Source: Petrosia ficiformis (lineage: Eukaryota > Porifera > Demospongiae > Haplosclerida > Petrosiidae). Taken from it: DNA of 64,000 nucleotides. Below, piece by piece: positions 11,591 through 20,670 of the stretch (position 1 is the first letter of the stretch; each line of letters opens with the position of its first letter). Both the position numbers and the translations under genes were made by a program. Location: assembly GCA_947044365.1 (NCBI GenBank), contig OX345636.1, forward strand, positions 8,576,001 through 8,640,000, in the 5' to 3' direction. The notes under the pieces are model-generated. The model saw nothing but the letters and a program-made list of their open reading frames with translations. It ran no database searches and had not been told where the DNA came from.

Positions 11591-11842
11591 TCACGATTTC
11601 ACCGCTCTCAAATCTATTGTAAACATCTGAACTTGTTCAGTATATTCCTTTCCCTCAACTTGCACTGCTGATGTTCCCATAAGCCAAAGCTCACTACTGA
11701 GTTTTGAGGTTGATTTGATGTTGCAAGCCTTCAATAAATCATTGAGCATTATCAGAGGGTAAACTTCTTGTTTATAAATGCACGCCAATGGCAACATAAA
11801 ATTAAAACACTGTATTGTAGGGTGGCAATTATCCAGCCCCAC
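11591..11842 (-). CDS. unrecognised coding fragment
   Basis: An 83-codon minus-strand frame contains FNFMLPLACIYKQEVYPLIM and ELWLMGTSAVQVEGKEYTEQ and ends at a stop at 11591. Its balanced composition suggests real coding origin. Upstream on the same strand is a short frame starting MAPSLGREEK near 11971. I recognise no family, and no splice structure could be confirmed. Confidence 0.35.
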   Translation of the reverse strand: MGLDNCHPTIQCFNFMLPLACIYKQEVYPLIMLNDLLKACNIKSTSKLSSELWLMGTSAVQVEGKEYTEQVQMFTIDLRAVKS

Positions 11843-12311
11843 CCTATTAATACTGCAGATAAGAATTCGCAGTTGTGACGTCAGTAACCGTTTGGCGTAA
11901 GGATGCTCCTGCTGTTCTTGTTATTTTGGTATTTATCTTCTCCTCTCTGCCAAGGGAAGGTGCCATCTTATGAAGCTCGATTCACCCTTCCAGAAGGAGC
12001 AGAACAAGGAATATTGATAAGAGAGCTGTGACTGTCATCCATAGTAACGTGAACTTTTTTGAGTAGAATATCATATTTGGTGGCAGAGGGGCACTTCAAC
12101 TCATGAAGAAGATTGTCGGAAGATGTAAGTGATGATTACATAATGCTTTATTCTGTTCAGTAATACATGATATAATCTCGAGTTACTATAATAATAATTA
12201 TAATGATTATAATAACTGAACTACTACAACATTAAACTCTACATTATAATAATTATATTATATATAATTTATAGTGGCATTATGATATTAATTATTATGG
12301 GTCTTAGGGGC

Positions 12312-12775
12312 TATCCCTGTAATGGCTTTCTGTGTGGTATAGTTAATTTATAATTATGTTTGTATCATTTACGTGAGTATTCATTGTATAAGTAGTTAAG
12401 GAAGTTGCATCATTCCTGGGGCTTCGTTGAATTTGTACGTGAAAGAGTACGCGCTTGAGCTGCAGACCAGCAGGAAGATTCAAGAAGAATGTAAAACAGC
12501 TAATAACTTTTGTATATAGCAGAGAAACACTATAAAGATATTGCAAGAATTTTTAACAAGTATATAACAATAAATTGTGAAGTTTTAGATATGAGGAAGT
12601 CATCATTTAGAACCTTGAGCGACTACTTAAGTCAGTTCATCAGAGATCTGTGTACTTAGACTGCAATTACATTACCTCCTTGGGTCCCAGTTTTTGAGTA
12701 CACAGAAAGGTAGAGACACTAGTGCCATCAGCAATGATTCATACATAGTAATCACAAAGCAATTATATGGATACG
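12312..12775 (+). mobile_element. ~480-bp inverted-repeat family, long copy
   Basis: The copy begins CTATCCCTGTAATGGC and ends GCAATTATATGGATAC, an imperfect terminal inverted repeat. In between are the shared blocks GTAGTTAAGGAAGTTGC, CAGCAGGAAGATTCAAGAAG, TATATAGCAGAGAAACA and GAGTACACAGAAAGGTAGAG. It matches 19571-20040 over nearly its full length. No transposase is encoded, so it resembles a MITE. Confidence 0.7.
12591..12659 (+). CDS. 22-residue micro-ORF in the ~480-bp repeat family
   Basis: ATG to TAG encodes MRKSSFRTLSDYLSQFIRDL plus two residues. The copy at 19850 keeps the same start, length and stop with four conservative amino-acid changes (S/K, D/E, L/F, R/K). A third, damaged copy near 19254 retains RTLKDYF. 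It is preceded by an acceptor-like TTTTAG. It may be a real peptide, an exon relic, or sequence conserved through recent duplication. Confidence 0.3.
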   Translation: MRKSSFRTLSDYLSQFIRDLCT

Positions 12776-13189
12776 TTTTTCTCAATATAATATATATATA
12801 TATATGTTATTATTCCTTACACTATACAATATCTATAATGGAGAGATATTTGAATAAATTAATGAGTGTATTATTAAGATTATAACTATATAATTATATT
12901 GTGTAATGAACATTATGTCACATCATGTGTACATTCCATACACCATTTTCTGTACATTATTATTGCCAGAATATGTCTACATTTTAAACTATATTCAATG
13001 TTGTACCAAATTATGTGTTTATATAATCTTGATGAGGTGAATAAACATACTTTTGAATGTATCTGACTTTTAAAACAGTATATACATCATCACAAAGGTA
13101 GTGAGTGTATCAAGTGACTGTTATTAGATATTTTCTCAGGTATAACTAAACTGTTAATGACTTATATATTCTGTTAATGCCCTAAGTGA

Positions 13190-13483
13190 AGAGGGCAGAC
13201 TTAGTTGTACTTATTTGGCCCAGACGTGAGCCTCCCCGTAGCTAGGGTTGAGTCTGAGCCCCAACCTCTGCTTGGAGGGAAGTGTGGAGGTCAGTGTTTA
13301 GGGTGACCTCCACAAAGGCCCATGGATTGGACCCCTGAGGGGGCCATCCTCCAAGAAGAGGTAGAGAAATTTAAAACCATAGCTGATGACAATCAATAAG
13401 GACATTTTTGTGAGAACACACTCACAGGATATGGAGTACAACAATACTGAGCAATACTAATTATATAACAATTACTAAATTAA
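13190..13483 (-). other. 3' noncoding end of Ngaro-like element
   Basis: This GC-richer block directly follows the tyrosine-recombinase frame and differs from the AT-rich surroundings. It holds a perfect 11-bp hairpin (TGTGGAGGTCA, 13283-13293, with its complement at 13304-13314). It is probably the 3' terminal region of the element; no matching 5' repeat was identified. Confidence 0.45.
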
Positions 13484-14568
13484 TTATAGAAGACGTCTGG
13501 AGACTGCTGCAATTTGATCAATGGGAGTCTGAATATAGGTGGTATAAGCGATGCTCTCCCATCTGCCCTTTGTCTTTATCAAGGCATCACTGATACCCTG
13601 AGCAGCTGCAGTGGTGCTGCTCCTATACGGAAGCTATGACCACTGTATAGAGACGTTTGTAGACCTATGCCTGATAAGGCTCTACGAACTGAAGAGACAA
13701 AATTCTGTCTGGTGAGAGCACTTCCATTGGAAAACCGAAATAAGGGGCCTGGCTCCTTTCCTCTAATTGCAAGATATTGCAGTACTGCAGCAACTGGGCA
13801 TAAACAGTCACCTGTTGCACCCACAATAATATGAACACCTTTTCTGAATGGGTCAGTCTTTGACTGTTTAATGCAAATCCTCAGGATGCTTGGGTGGGAC
13901 AGATCATCTATAGATATATCTGCTGGGGAAAGGTGGCAACCTGGGTCGAATTTTGCATTTGATGGGGTGCAGATCTCTCCTGCTCGAAGGAAGCCGAAGA
14001 AACAGAGGCAGCATGCTGCCCAAATCATGAGCGTATCATCACCCTGATTATTTGCTGACCAGTACTCCTTTAGAGATCGCAGAATATGAGGGGTGATTGG
14101 GAGTCTTGCCTTGGTGGTAGAGGCTATTTGAGATTGGTGGCGTTTAATACCACGTAGCACTAGCTTGAGATGGGGCATTGGCAGGGTGAAGGAATCTGGA
14201 AGGCCTGCTGAGATCTGAAGGTGCCTGACGCCTGATAGGTAGCATTTGATTGTCTGGTGTTTTAGAGAACTATTAGCCAGCCCTGTGACAAATTGACTTA
14301 AAGATGTTTCCGATAAGGGAAGCGGCTGAAGATTATTGGCAGAACAAAAATGGAGGTAACGGTTCTGAGCTGATGTGTATGCTTTATGTGTTGAAGGGGC
14401 TAAACCCTTTGCAAAATAGAAAGAAACCGAGTTGTTCATGAATTGTCTGTCCAATCTGGGCGCAGAGATACCAGTAGCTCCACCAGTGTAAGGGGGACTG
14501 GAGACGGGACAGGGGGGCCTGAGGAACAAGGGAATGAAAGAGTGGAAGACGATCCCGAGACAGAGCAT
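13484..14568 (-). pseudogene. tyrosine recombinase of Ngaro-like retrotransposon (frameshifted)
   Basis: The open frame 14568-13579 encodes a phage-integrase-type tyrosine recombinase: an N-terminal SAM-like region (GLAPSTHKAYTSAQNRYLHF) and a catalytic domain with LPITPHILRSLKEYW, the first catalytic Arg in FFGFLRAGE, a KTDPFRKG segment and the HxxR motif in GHSFRIGA. The frame then fails at about 13611-13621, where a single-base loss moves the C-terminus into another frame. The nucleophile region is still readable there (GRWESIAYTTYI), and that frame ends at 13484. The enzyme would normally join the cDNA circle to the genome. The ORF overlaps the end of the RT/RNase H ORF by about 185 bases, as is common in these elements. 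It was recently active but is now dead. Confidence 0.9.
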
Positions 14569-16051
14569 CGGCTGCCTGGTTATGGCAACCGGGCAGGTGT
14601 TGAGAAAGTATAGAGAGTGAAAAGGATGCTGTTATGAAGAACAGACAACGCATAAGATGCATAGCATCCTCGTGTTTGGCATAACCTGATCTGAGGATGT
14701 GCACCACAGCTAGGTTATCGCATCGGATGAGGACGCAGCTCCCTGACCATTGCTTTCCCCAGATTGTTAGTGCCATGACAATAGGTAACAGTTCTTTTGC
14801 TGCGATATCCACTGTTGACCAGTGAACTGGCCAGCAGAACTGGAACCAACCGCAGGATGAGTATGCTCCACAACCCCGATTGCCAGATGTAACAACGGCA
14901 TGAGGGGCATAGTGGGTAGGAGGCAGCAGAGACACTCCATTCCATGAGGGAAGGAATTGACACCACCACTCAATGTCTGAGCGAAAGCCACGGTTGAGAC
15001 GGATGTGGCCGGAGGGGGCAGAGGCTGATGGAAGTCGAAGTAAGTCAATAATTCTCCGTGTGAATGTCTTACCAGAGGTAACTACTCTAGCTGCATCCTG
15101 AAGGTACCGAAGCAGGGACTCCAGTTCTTTCGCTTTGCAGGATGAGCGTCCCTTCCATTGTTTCACCATGGAGTAGATTCTTACGAGTAAGTCGTGAGGA
15201 AGCCGAACTTCCCAGGACATTGTATCTAATTGCACTCCCAGAAAGGTGAGTTGGGTTGAGGGACCCTCCACCTTCTCCGAGGCTATTGGGATGCCAAGCC
15301 TCTTGCATGTGGCCAGAGTCTTATCTAGGGCCTTCATACAATGGCTAGACCTGGGGGGGCCAATTAGGAGAAAGTCATCCAGGTGGACTGGAACCATCCT
15401 ATAGGCATCTTTTATGTCAAGTTTTGCTAAGAGGGTTCCCTTTCCTAACTTGGTTATTTCATGTATTGCGTCCTGAACAGTGATGTAGGACATGGAGCAC
15501 AGGGAGGGGTCTATGCCATCATTGACACTAGAACCCTCTGGGGAAGACAGATCAACGATGAGGCGCCATTTTCCCTCTCTGTGCTTCTTTGGGATGACCC
15601 CAATGGGGCTTGTGTGAATATTACATGATGATGAAAAGGGGCCGTGCATCCGTTTCATGTGACGCTCGGAGGCTATATATTGGGATACTACTGGAGGATG
15701 TTCCCTTGATGAGAACATATTGCGCTTAGCAGAATGACAGAGACTGGAGGGGTAGTTGAAACCAATATGAAACCCCTCCTGAATCCCTGATATGACAAAG
15801 TCTATAAGGGAGCGGTCTGGGTGGTCCTGTAATAAGACCTGCCACACCTGCGCTTGTAAAGGTGAAGTAATCAGGTCTGCTCCCGGGGGGAGAGGGTGAG
15901 GGCCCGGGTTGATCCGCCCCTTTAGAGACAAGAGGGAGTCGGTAGACATGTGATCTACAATAATTATTATAAAATGATAAATGAGTTGGATATTGATACA
16001 ACAAATGATTAAAATAACATGATGAATTCTTGTTTGTGACTGGGGTGGCAT
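14384..16051 (-). CDS. reverse transcriptase/RNase H of Ngaro-like retrotransposon, RT deleted internally
   Basis: The 555-codon frame carries the N-terminal DIRS/Ngaro RT region (HTSPIGVIPKKHREGKWRLI), motif A with a catalytic Asp (AKLDIKDAYRMVPVH, residues about 209-223) and then immediately LDDFLLIGPP (motif C). About 50-60 residues that normally lie between these motifs, including motif B, are missing in frame at about 15385. RNase H follows, with VDIAAKELLPIVMALTIWGK, IRCDNLAVVHIL and the C-terminal ADALSRDRLPL. There is no methyltransferase domain before the recombinase, which favours Ngaro over DIRS/PAT. The first ~33 residues are hydrophobic and AT-encoded, so translation may begin at the later ATG at 15949. 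The open frame is intact but RT activity is not expected. Confidence 0.85.
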   Translation of the reverse strand: MPPQSQTRIHHVILIICCINIQLIYHFIIIIVDHMSTDSLLSLKGRINPGPHPLPPGADLITSPLQAQVWQVLLQDHPDRSLIDFVISGIQEGFHIGFNYPSSLCHSAKRNMFSSREHPPVVSQYIASERHMKRMHGPFSSSCNIHTSPIGVIPKKHREGKWRLIVDLSSPEGSSVNDGIDPSLCSMSYITVQDAIHEITKLGKGTLLAKLDIKDAYRMVPVHLDDFLLIGPPRSSHCMKALDKTLATCKRLGIPIASEKVEGPSTQLTFLGVQLDTMSWEVRLPHDLLVRIYSMVKQWKGRSSCKAKELESLLRYLQDAARVVTSGKTFTRRIIDLLRLPSASAPSGHIRLNRGFRSDIEWWCQFLPSWNGVSLLPPTHYAPHAVVTSGNRGCGAYSSCGWFQFCWPVHWSTVDIAAKELLPIVMALTIWGKQWSGSCVLIRCDNLAVVHILRSGYAKHEDAMHLMRCLFFITASFSLSILSQHLPGCHNQAADALSRDRLPLFHSLVPQAPLSRLQSPLHWWSYWYLCAQIGQTIHEQLGFFLFCKGFSPFNT

Positions 16052-16055
16052 CCAT

Positions 16056-17024
16056 TTACTGGTGGGTGGTCACCCTTGGACCTCTGGTGGCCTGGGATGA
16101 GTTTGATACCCCTGATGACTTCCCTTTCAGGAAACAACGTGCCTTGGGGCACTGCAGCAACGGGTGAGAGTAATGGCACCTGTAGCAGAGGTGAGGTCTT
16201 GGACAGGCCGAGATGGAACAGCGTCCCAGGTTAAACCCCATGCAGAGCTCCCCGTCTTTTGGGGGAGGTTTGACAGATGACTGGAATTTTACAGTATCTA
16301 ACAACTCAGTTGCTGTGGAGTTGCCCAACTTAGGAGCTGCCCTGCCCGAGAATTTGTCATTCCACAGCCTGGTATTGTCTCCTGCCCAGTTGAATTGTGG
16401 CTTCAGATGGGCCTGGGCTCGAAAGACTCTATCGTAAGACAGGCAGGCCTCCACCGGATAGTTGGAGCTGGTTTGGAGAATACTAGCCATGTAAGCTAAC
16501 ATGTCTCCAGTCTTGTGGGGGTATGTGGCATGGCAGGTTGCTGTGTAGAGCAACATTGCCAAACACCAGGATGAAATGTCCTCGATCGGAGGGAGTTTCT
16601 TCCTCTCTCTGGGGAGTTTCTGGTCCCCCAATTCTAAGTCTTGGTTGGGGAAACTCACCAGATTATCTGGAAGGAGCTGGTTAAGCTCCACAAATTCCCA
16701 CCTTCTGATCTTCTGAACCAGCTTAGCTGGGATAGGTGGAAAGTTGGCAGATATTAGGAAGTCTCCACTGACAGGAGGAGGAGGGAGAGGGAGAGGAGGA
16801 AGGACTGAAGGAGTAGTTAAAGGGAGGCTATGAGCCTGCATGGTTGATGCCGAAAATGTCGGCAGAGACAGAGAATGTAGCACCTGAGATGGTGGCATGG
16901 CACCAAGTGAGAGCCCTGCGGGGGGGAGAGATGACAGCAGTGGAGCACTGTAGATATAAGATAGAGGAAATAGGGGGGGGGGGGGGGGAGGAGCAGCCAC
17001 TAGAGGGCTGAGAGAACCAGCCAT
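16056..17024 (-). CDS. gag-like protein of Ngaro-like element (exon 2)
   Basis: A 322-codon frame starts with a Pro-rich region encoded partly by a 16-base C run, continues with ISANFPPIPAKLVQKIRRWE and WCLAMLLYTATCHATYPHKT, and ends with a Cys/His cluster near residues 247-292. The cluster CMGFNLGRCSISACPRPH fits a CCCH finger (C-x7-C-x4-C-x3-H) and is followed by CYRCHYSHPLLQC, a near zinc-knuckle. Gag-like proteins of this kind bind element RNA. If the upstream exon at 18056-18431 is spliced to it, exon 2 starts at 16999 (after CCCTCTAG), which keeps the frame. The ORF ends five bases before the RT ORF begins. Confidence 0.7.
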   Translation of the reverse strand: MAGSLSPLVAAPPPPPPLFPLSYIYSAPLLSSLPPAGLSLGAMPPSQVLHSLSLPTFSASTMQAHSLPLTTPSVLPPLPLPPPPVSGDFLISANFPPIPAKLVQKIRRWEFVELNQLLPDNLVSFPNQDLELGDQKLPRERKKLPPIEDISSWCLAMLLYTATCHATYPHKTGDMLAYMASILQTSSNYPVEACLSYDRVFRAQAHLKPQFNWAGDNTRLWNDKFSGRAAPKLGNSTATELLDTVKFQSSVKPPPKDGELCMGFNLGRCSISACPRPHLCYRCHYSHPLLQCPKARCFLKGKSSGVSNSSQATRGPRVTTHQ

Positions 17025-18055
17025 TGAGGCTTAAGAGTGAGTACCCTTATTAGAGCTTCAGGAACTCTTAGTCACTCGAACAAGGAGCTGGGAGACTATG
17101 ATAGCCCCCGAGATAGATGAGGGGAAAGGGGGACAGCCGTGGATAGAAAGTAATAATACAAGGGGGGGGGGTGCAGTATACAACCAGTTGGTCCACCATC
17201 GCACCACAACCACAACATTTGACCCATAATGTCTTAGAACTGTAGACTAATCCTCTACCCCTAATGAGACAGCATCCTACCGAACCCCCCGAGAATAAAG
17301 GGGTGGCAGCCACTGATAGGCTGAGAGATAGATGAGCTCGCCACTGATAAGACTGATATTGGGACTGAGATACTAGGGCAGCCACTGATAGGCTGAGATA
17401 GGTGAGGCAGCCATTGATATAGGCTGAGATAGATGGGACAGCCACTGATAGGCTGAGATAAATGAGACAGCCACTAATGGGCTGAGGTGATGAGACAGCC
17501 ACTTATAGGCTGAGATAAATGAGATAGCCACTGATAGGCTGAGATAGATCAGGCAGCCATTGATAGGCTGAGATAGATGAGACAGCCACTGAGAGGCTGA
17601 GTTAGCCACTGATAGGCTGAGATGGATGAGACAGCCACAGATAGGCTGAGATAGCCATTGATAGGCTGGGATAGACAAGACAGTCACTGATTGGAGGCCA
17701 CTGGTAGGGGGGGCAACAGGGTAGTCAGTGATAAACTACACTGAAGGTGTGATGAATGCTGTACGGGGTCCTCACTAGGTGCAGAAATTTGCAAAGGTTG
17801 CCTGTCAGTGGCTGGGTGGACATTGGTGGGTATGCATTGACTTAGTGCGACCAATTTAAGTTACTATACTGATTACTTCAAATTATATAGAGTATGTATA
17901 AGAATATGTACTTTATGTATAGTGCACTATAATTCTATAATTATGTATTACATTTTAACACCACCATGATCTCAAACCTAGTGAGGAACCCGTACCTACT
18001 GGTAGCCGTGGGTAGGCTGAGAGCAACTACTACTACTAATAGAGTGTATGCTTAC
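17000..18055 (-). other. candidate intron and minisatellite of Ngaro-like element
   Basis: The minus-strand donor CCCAG|GTAAGC at 18056/18055 and the acceptor TCAGCCCTCTAG at 17000 delimit a 1056-bp segment. Joining its flanks gives phase 1 on both sides and keeps the gag frame. Inside, 17370-17690 is a minisatellite of about 28-30-bp units (plus-strand core GCCACTGATAGGCTGAGATA), which produces spurious open frames. The splice prediction is sequence-based only. Confidence 0.45.
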
Positions 18056-18431
18056 CTGGGTTCGGGAGATGAGAAGTAATAGGAGCAACTGATGTAGTTG
18101 CTGCGGGAGAGGTCGTTGTTGGCAGGGTTGGTGTCACTGTCAACGGCACATTCTGCGCAGAGATCACTCTGCGGACCACAGCCTCTAGTTGTTCTTCTGA
18201 GGGGTGGGTCTGTTGAAAATGGGGCTGAGGGGTGTACGGATAGGGGTTGTATGGGAGTGGGTAGTGATGATAGTAGCTGTAAGGAGGGAAGAAAGGTGGA
18301 AAGGGAGTTGGAGACTCCACTGGAAGGTGGCCTCTCATCAGGGGAGGAGAGGGCATTCTCAGAGGTGTAGTGTACCGGTGTGGGGTGTGGACAGGGGCGT
18401 CTGAAACCGCTGTCCCTTCTTGATCGGACAT
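18056..18431 (-). CDS. Pro-rich gag exon 1 of Ngaro-like element
   Basis: From the ATG at 18431 the frame encodes MSDQEGTAVSDAP followed by a Pro/Tyr-rich low-complexity stretch (HYPLPYNPYPYTPQPHF) and a short helical segment (EEQLEAVVRRVISAQNVP). It reaches a strong GTAAGC donor just after LPNPG. Reading through would add only KHTLY before a stop. Position and orientation place it at the 5' end of the Ngaro-like element. It may instead be a separate small ORF. Confidence 0.5.
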
Positions 18432-18660
18432 GACTGCAGAACTGCAATGGAGAGACCAGGAACGAATAACGAGTGACCACTAATAGACCACACTACCGCT
18501 GGCAAGATAGTGAACAACAGAGGTTACTTGGAAGTTGGAAGACAAATCAACAGTAATCAACCTCTATACAGACTCACATGGACTGACTGGTACACTGTGC
18601 GCATGCGCAGCCTCCTCCCACTCATTAACTCACTTTAATTCTCTCATTAAAGTGCATATA
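18432..18660 (-). other. probable 5' leader of Ngaro-like element
   Basis: Relatively GC-rich sequence upstream of the gag-like exon contains the palindrome TGCGCATGCGCA at 18597-18608. It returns to AT-rich sequence past 18660. The element boundary is not defined by a recognisable repeat. Confidence 0.35.
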
Positions 18661-18969
18661 GTGTAATACACACAAAAAAACATATTATGTTGTCTGAGAA
18701 AATCTACCAGTAAACAGTCACTGATTATTCATTACATATGTAATTAATATGATATTATATACAAGTAAATGAAGTTTAAAATATTGTCAATTGACTGTAG
18801 TAGTAGAATCCAGAAAATGGTGTTGAATACATCAAAACTAATAAGACATATTCAGACAATGTTTGGATTGAGTGTTTGAGTTTTAAATTATATTGCATTC
18901 ACATTTCAAGTGTCTATTTATGACTCATAGAAAATGGCTTCCAACAGTTTTGAACTATAATAATTTGCT

Positions 18970-19400
18970 AAATGTTTGTGAGTACACATACATGTGTGAA
19001 CATAGTTAAGGAAGTTGCAATATTATGTCATTATGGGGACTAGCTAATTACTAGGCATGGCACGTAAAAGAACTCACTCTTGAGCCTTAGACTAGTAGGA
19101 GAATGTAAAATAGCATCTAATGCTAATAACTGTTGTATATATCAGAGAAACAGTATGAAGATGATGTAAGAATATTAAACGAGTAAGAAAAGCGAGTAAT
19201 TAAAATGAGTTGTTGAGTTTCAGACACAAGAGAGTCATCAGCAATGACTAAGGTTAGAACATTAAAGGATTACTTCAGTTTCATCAAAGATCTATAGACT
19301 TCATTTATGCATTGTTCAGGCCATATTTTTCTTAGTATGCATAAAGGGACACTAGTGCATGATGATTTATAGTCACTACAAAGCACTCAGAGAAGGATAC
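18970..19400 (+). mobile_element. ~480-bp inverted-repeat family, diverged copy
   Basis: It shares TAGTTAAGGAAGTTGC, ATATATCAGAGAAACAGTAT, ACATTAAAGGATTACTTCAG and AGTCACTACAAAGCA with the copies at 12312 and 19571 but has indels and lacks a clear left terminus. Confidence 0.6.
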
Positions 19401-19570
19401 TGCTTCTCAATAATTATATCTTGCTTCTGCTCTTCTTTAAATTGTTTCGTATCTTACGAGTCTTCCATTTTTTTCATGAATTCTATTTTATTCATGTGTA
19501 GAATATGTATTCCTACATAAACTGTAGTTCCCATTATTAAATAATGTTAATAACTTTTTACCGTAGGGCC

Positions 19571-20040
19571 ATCCCTATAATTGCATTCCACGGAGTTTAA
19601 TGTATATATATATATATATATGTCACTTGCGCAACTATGCGTTGTATACGTAGTTAAGGAAGTTGCGTCATTCCGGGGGGGCTCGGTCGATTAATGGATG
19701 TTGCGCATAAAAGAACGCGCGTTCGAGGCATTTCGAGCTACAGACAAGCCAGGAAGATTCAGAAACTGCTAATAACTGTTGTATATAGCAGAGAAACAGT
19801 ATAAATATTATGCAAAAATCTTTAACAAGTAAGTTGTTAAGTTTCAAATATGCGGAAGTCATCATTTAGAACCTTGAAGGAGTACTTCAGTCAGTTCATC
19901 AAAGATCTGTGTACTTAGACTGCAATCGGGCTTACACTTACTTCTTCAGGCCCCTGCTTTTGAGTACACAGAAAGGTAGAGACACTAGTGCCGTCAGCAA
20001 TGCTTAGTACATAGTCATCACAAAGCAAATATAGGGATGT
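19571..20040 (+). mobile_element. ~480-bp inverted-repeat family, best-preserved copy
   Basis: The left end CATCCCTATAATTGC and the right end (reverse complement CATCCCTATATTTGC) form a 15-bp terminal inverted repeat with one mismatch. The interior follows the same block order as 12312-12775 and includes a (TA)n tract near 19600. No target duplication could be fixed with confidence. Confidence 0.7.
19850..19918 (+). CDS. 22-residue micro-ORF, second copy
   Basis: This encodes MRKSSFRTLKEYFSQFIKDL plus two residues and ends at TAG. It is the counterpart of 12591-12659, with the length preserved and only conservative replacements. Confidence 0.3.
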   Translation: MRKSSFRTLKEYFSQFIKDLCT

Positions 20041-20185
20041 TTTTTCTCTATATACACTTGTTGTAAATGTACTGTAAAATAACAACAAACTAATATAATA
20101 GAAAATACTGTATTTTCATCTAAAATATATAGTAAACTACTTGTATTACATGTAACTAATAATTATATAACTATTGTTTATATTA

Positions 20186-20660
20186 TTAATGTATAATAAT
20201 TTTAGATATTACAAAACACAATTTATCACTATTAATATATTCAGTGTTATAATTAGCATTGTATTCTAAATCACTGTGTGATATGAAGTCAGGTTCACCC
20301 CTTCCACTAGGAGCTGTGTCTCCTTGTGTGACTCTTATACGATCTTCCAATAGTGCATTGTAATGGTCGATAGTCTTCTCCACATGTCCCTTATCCTCCC
20401 TCCAATTGAGTAGTTGAATAGTAATCTCACTATTTAAAGGCCATGTCAAGCTCTCGTCATTTTGACCTTCAATTGAGCCTCACACTAACACTTACATGTG
20501 TACCTGTACCAGTACTGTAACCATTAGCATGTACTATTAACTTAAACTCATATCCATCGGGTGCACTGTACAACCCCAGACTCCACCATGTATCAGCCAC
20601 TCTCTTGTGTTCACTAAAGCTGTACATAGTGATAGTACATGGAGGGAGGAGATTTGTGAC
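20186..20660 (-). pseudogene. MATH (TRAF-like) domain exon, frameshifted and truncated
   Basis: The minus-strand reading gives LLPPCTITMYSFSEHKRVAD, GYEFKLIVHANGYSTG, GTHVSVSV and then, after a one-base insertion near 20473, TWPLNSEITIQLLNWREDKG and DKLCFVISKIIIH. The same motifs occur in the intact exons at 45122-45639 and 47655-48170. MATH domains bind partner proteins in TRAF-like adaptors. The 5' part of the exon is missing: at about 20660-20671 the sequence changes into the unrelated CxxC-family remnant. Confidence 0.8.
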
Positions 20661-20670
20661 AGCTGATGTG

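Noticed and set aside
15955..16059. A 105-base AT-rich intron (GTAAAT...TTGTAG) joining gag to RT of the Ngaro-like element
   Set aside because: The splice signals look good, but the join leads into the wrong frame for RT, so I do not annotate it.
16213..16437. Plus-strand ORF opposite the gag-like gene, and similar frames at 18098-18404
   Set aside because: These are antisense shadows of the minus-strand gag-like exons.
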